Origin: DATDAH01 sp036525535
GTDB taxonomy: Bacteria; Actinomycetota; Acidimicrobiia; Acidimicrobiales; DATDAH01
Assembly: GCA_036525535.1 (NCBI GenBank)
Contig: DATDAH010000209.1
Location: 1 to 7,573, forward strand
DNA length: 7,573 bases
Direction: 5' to 3'
Positions 5,563 through 7,573 of this stretch are shown here, in pieces. A program made the translations under genes and the position numbers. The notes beneath the pieces were generated by a model. That model searched no databases. It had not been told where the DNA came from and saw only the letters and a program-made list of their open reading frames with translations. Within the stretch, counting starts at the first letter, position 1; each line of letters begins with the position of its first letter.

Positions 5563-7200
5563 GTGAGTGACGAAGCCGGGACGGCAGCTGTCCCCGACCT
5601 CGCCTTGCATCCGGCGTCCCGTCGGCCCGACCGTCGTTGGACGGTGGCCGTGCTGGTCATCATGGGCTTGGCGCTGCTCGTTCGCATGGGACCGCTGACC
5701 TCGGCGCTGCCCTACACCTCCTACGTCGACGAAGGGTTCATCCTCAACCCGAGCGCCCACATGGTCTCGGATACGACCTGGGACCCGGGCTGGTACGGGT
5801 ATCCGTCGCTGCTGATCGGATCCACCGCCGCCGTGACGAAGCTCAACGGCCTGATCGATCCGGACGTGGCGCGCCAGGCCGCCCTGACCGATGAGCGTCC
5901 CGGCTACGACTCGATCGGTCCGGCGTCGATGATCCTGATCGGCCGCAGCCTGGTGCTGCTGGCCAGCCTGGGCACCGTCGTCGTGACCATGTTCCTCGGT
6001 CGACGCCTGGCCGGGCGGTGGGCGGGGGTGGTGAGCGGACTCCTCGCCGCGCTGCTGCCGGCTCTGGTTGTTCGGAGCGCGATCGTCATCGTCGACGCCC
6101 CGGCCACGTTCTTCGTCATGGCCTCGATCCTGGCCGCCAGCGGTGCCACCGCCCGGTCCCGGCGAGGGCTGGTGGCGGCAATGGGCGCGGGGGCCTGTGC
6201 CGGCCTGGCCCTGACCTCCAAGTACCCCTCCGGCGCCGTGATCCTGGTGGCACTCGTCGTCCTCGCCTTCTCCGGCCTCGACCGACGCGAACAGGTCCGA
6301 CGAGCGGTGGCCGCGGCGGTCGCCATGGTGGCGGCCGCCGTCGTCACCATGCCCGCCCTCGTCCTACGCACGTCCGAGGTCCGCGACGCCATCGACGAGC
6401 AGGTCGAGAGCTACCAGGGCCGCTCCTCGACCAGCGGCTACCTCCAGCAGCTCCTGTCGGTCAAGGAGGTCGGCTGGCTGGTGGCGGCGCTGGCCGCCAT
6501 CGGTCTGGTCCTGCTCCTGGTGCGACCACGGACCCGGGTGCTGACCGCTGGCTGGGTCGGGTTCGCCACCGTCCTGCTCTTGTCGCTGGTCAACACCAGC
6601 TACCAGCCGTTTCGCAACCTGCTGCCCCTGACGCCGTTCCTGGCCGTGCTCGCCGCCGCGGCGCTGGTCGCCGGGGCGCGGGCCGTGGCCACCGCCCGTA
6701 ACTGGGATGCCCGCTCGGAGCTCCTGGCCATCGGCACGGTGGCGCTCGTCGCCGTCGCGGTGGTGGGGCTGACGGGAACCCGCCCGGCGGTTCAGCCGCA
6801 CATCGGGGTCACCGACACCCGAACGGCGGCGAGCGACTGGCTGGCGGCCAACACCGAGGAGGGCCAGCAGGTGCTGGTTGCCGACCAGCTGGGGTTCCTG
6901 CCCAGTGACCTCGACCGCATCCCGGCCGACGTCACGGTCGCCTCGATCCTCGAGAACCCGCCGGCGGCCGACGGGGAGGTCTACGACCTGGTGGTGACGA
7001 TGAACGTCGACGTCCCCCTGGCCGGGGACTGGGACGTGGCCCGGACGAGTACGCCCACGGTCAGCTTCGGTCAGCCGCGGAAGACCCCGCGCTACCTCGG
7101 ACTGGGGACTAGCTTCGCCGGCATCTGGCGGGGCAACGACGAACTCATCCGGATCTTCACGACAGCCGGGGACGACGACGATGGCGGGGACGACGACTGA
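5563..7200 (+). CDS. GT-C fold membrane glycosyltransferase (PMT/ArnT-like, GT39/GT83 type)
   Basis: The 545-residue protein has about ten to eleven membrane helices from residue 26 (WTVAVLVIMGLALLV) to about 404, then a soluble domain. Such enzymes take a sugar from a polyprenyl-phosphate donor and act on the outer face of the membrane. After helix 1, YTSYVDEGF carries the acidic pair Asp56-Glu57 in the first outer loop, the expected catalytic position in GT-C enzymes. VIVDAPATFFVMASI (175-189, Asp178), LTSKYP (218-222) and SYQPFRNLLPLTPFLAVLAA (346-365) are further family-type segments. Length and layout suit the family. The GTG start has only a weak ribosome site and gives a short cytoplasmic lead. 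The protein ends in an acidic run (GDDDDGGDDD). It stands alone between two recombinase-tail repeats; donor and acceptor are unknown. Confidence 0.88.
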   Translation: MSDEAGTAAVPDLALHPASRRPDRRWTVAVLVIMGLALLVRMGPLTSALPYTSYVDEGFILNPSAHMVSDTTWDPGWYGYPSLLIGSTAAVTKLNGLIDPDVARQAALTDERPGYDSIGPASMILIGRSLVLLASLGTVVVTMFLGRRLAGRWAGVVSGLLAALLPALVVRSAIVIVDAPATFFVMASILAASGATARSRRGLVAAMGAGACAGLALTSKYPSGAVILVALVVLAFSGLDRREQVRRAVAAAVAMVAAAVVTMPALVLRTSEVRDAIDEQVESYQGRSSTSGYLQQLLSVKEVGWLVAALAAIGLVLLLVRPRTRVLTAGWVGFATVLLLSLVNTSYQPFRNLLPLTPFLAVLAAAALVAGARAVATARNWDARSELLAIGTVALVAVAVVGLTGTRPAVQPHIGVTDTRTAASDWLAANTEEGQQVLVADQLGFLPSDLDRIPADVTVASILENPPAADGEVYDLVVTMNVDVPLAGDWDVARTSTPTVSFGQPRKTPRYLGLGTSFAGIWRGNDELIRIFTTAGDDDDGGDDD

Positions 7201-7233
7201 GACGAGGAGCGCGCCAACGTCGGTTTATGAGGA

Positions 7234-7573
7234 TTACGCCGCCTTCAGGTCGATCACACCCCGGAGCACGCGTGTACGTATGGGGGTAATCCCCCCTCCG
7301 ACACGCTCATAAGCACACGCGGCGACCGGGACCGCCTGAACATCGACTAGGCCCACATCGGGCCTGTAGATGAGGGTCACGCCGAGGTCGGCGCACACCT
7401 TCGCCCGCTCCTTCGGGTTCGCCCGCTCGAGCACACCTGCGATGTCTCCCAGGTCCTCGAGCTTTATGGTGGCCACAAGCTGCGTCAGTGCCCGCCCCCA
7501 GCCGCGCCGTATGAGCAGTACCTCGATCGGTGCCGCCACCGCCACGGCACCGGGAGATGGGCCGATCCCACGC
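7234..7573 (-). CDS. Large serine recombinase C-terminal part, running off the window
   Basis: The minus-strand frame is open from the window end to TAA at 7234-7236. The recognisable part reads EDLGDIAGVLERANPKERAK then VCADLGVTLIYRPDVGLVDVQ, which aligns with the remnant at 1941-2071 (MEAVLAEASCEAKAGLYNSL, LELTFDAGQKVVNV). It then crosses the attachment core as RVGGGITP and finishes with VLRGVIDLKAA. This is the C-terminus of a large serine recombinase, the enzyme class that cuts and rejoins attP and attB. The codons above about 7480 (AVAVAAPIEVLLIRRGWGRA) do not resemble the family, so the gene may be rearranged or 5'-broken; an internal GTG at 7543-7545 is not a credible start. Catalytic residues are outside the window. 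Confidence 0.65.
   Translation of the reverse strand, partial: RGIGPSPGAVAVAAPIEVLLIRRGWGRALTQLVATIKLEDLGDIAGVLERANPKERAKVCADLGVTLIYRPDVGLVDVQAVPVAACAYERVGGGITPIRTRVLRGVIDLKAA
7235..7304. repeat. 70-bp repeat: recombinase 3' tail plus attachment core (attP-like, copy 2)
   Basis: 7235-7277 matches 5366-5410, and 7288-7304 repeats 17 bases of the tRNA-derived core; the next G (7305) also matches the tRNA-side copy. Here both flanks are element-like: recombinase tail on the left and recombinase body on the right. This is the arrangement expected of an unrecombined attP, or of a junction between tandem elements. GGGGGTAATCCCCC keeps the tRNA T-stem but with a loop shortened from seven bases to four. 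Confidence 0.75.

Noticed and set aside
5375..5566. Small frame across the right attachment repeat
   Set aside because: It runs over the displaced tRNA end, has no ribosome site and is better explained as part of the att region.
6018..6701. Plus-strand frame inside the glycosyltransferase gene
   Set aside because: It is Arg/Gly-rich shadow coding in an alternate phase of a clear membrane protein.

Overview
The window is high-GC bacterial DNA, most likely from an Actinomycetota chromosome. The evidence is the pgk-tpiA-secG order, GC-rich third codon positions, GTG starts, and TANNNT -10 boxes set seven bases before a start codon. Acidimicrobiia is my guess within the phylum; nothing here proves it.

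Left part (1-1939) is core chromosome: the 3' part of phosphoglycerate kinase, a complete triose-phosphate isomerase overlapping it by 8 bp, then SecG from its own probable leaderless promoter, then a tRNA-Leu(GAG). The two enzymes are glycolytic; SecG belongs to the protein translocase.

Middle part (about 1921-5437) looks like a decayed integrative element in the 3' end of the tRNA gene. A perfect 20-bp copy of the tRNA 3' end recurs at 5418-5437. Just inside the tRNA-side copy lies a truncated, frameshifted C-terminal piece of a large serine recombinase on the minus strand. The cargo is a small secreted protein with a conserved Cys-rich tail, a MaoC-type hydratase (minus), a lipoprotein (minus) and a DinB-superfamily protein. 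Directly after the right-hand repeat come CCA and a T5 run, which look like the original tRNA 3' end displaced by integration; the present tRNA gene lacks CCA.

Right part (5438-7573) holds a GT-C (PMT/ArnT-like) membrane glycosyltransferase. Beyond it is a third copy of the tRNA-derived core, inside the 3' end of another minus-strand serine recombinase that runs off the window. The 70-bp unit around this copy matches the unit at 5366-5437.

The most interesting signal is that the attachment core lies inside the recombinase reading frame. Both right-hand copies carry the same C-terminal tail (VLRGVIDLKAA-stop), and the only differences within the tail are synonymous (CGA/CGG, CTC/CTG, TAG/TAA). 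Joining the two ends of the middle element in silico puts its recombinase remnant in frame with that tail. Integration into the tRNA would therefore remove the native tail of the recombinase and replace it with antisense-tRNA codons, which is a possible built-in direction switch.
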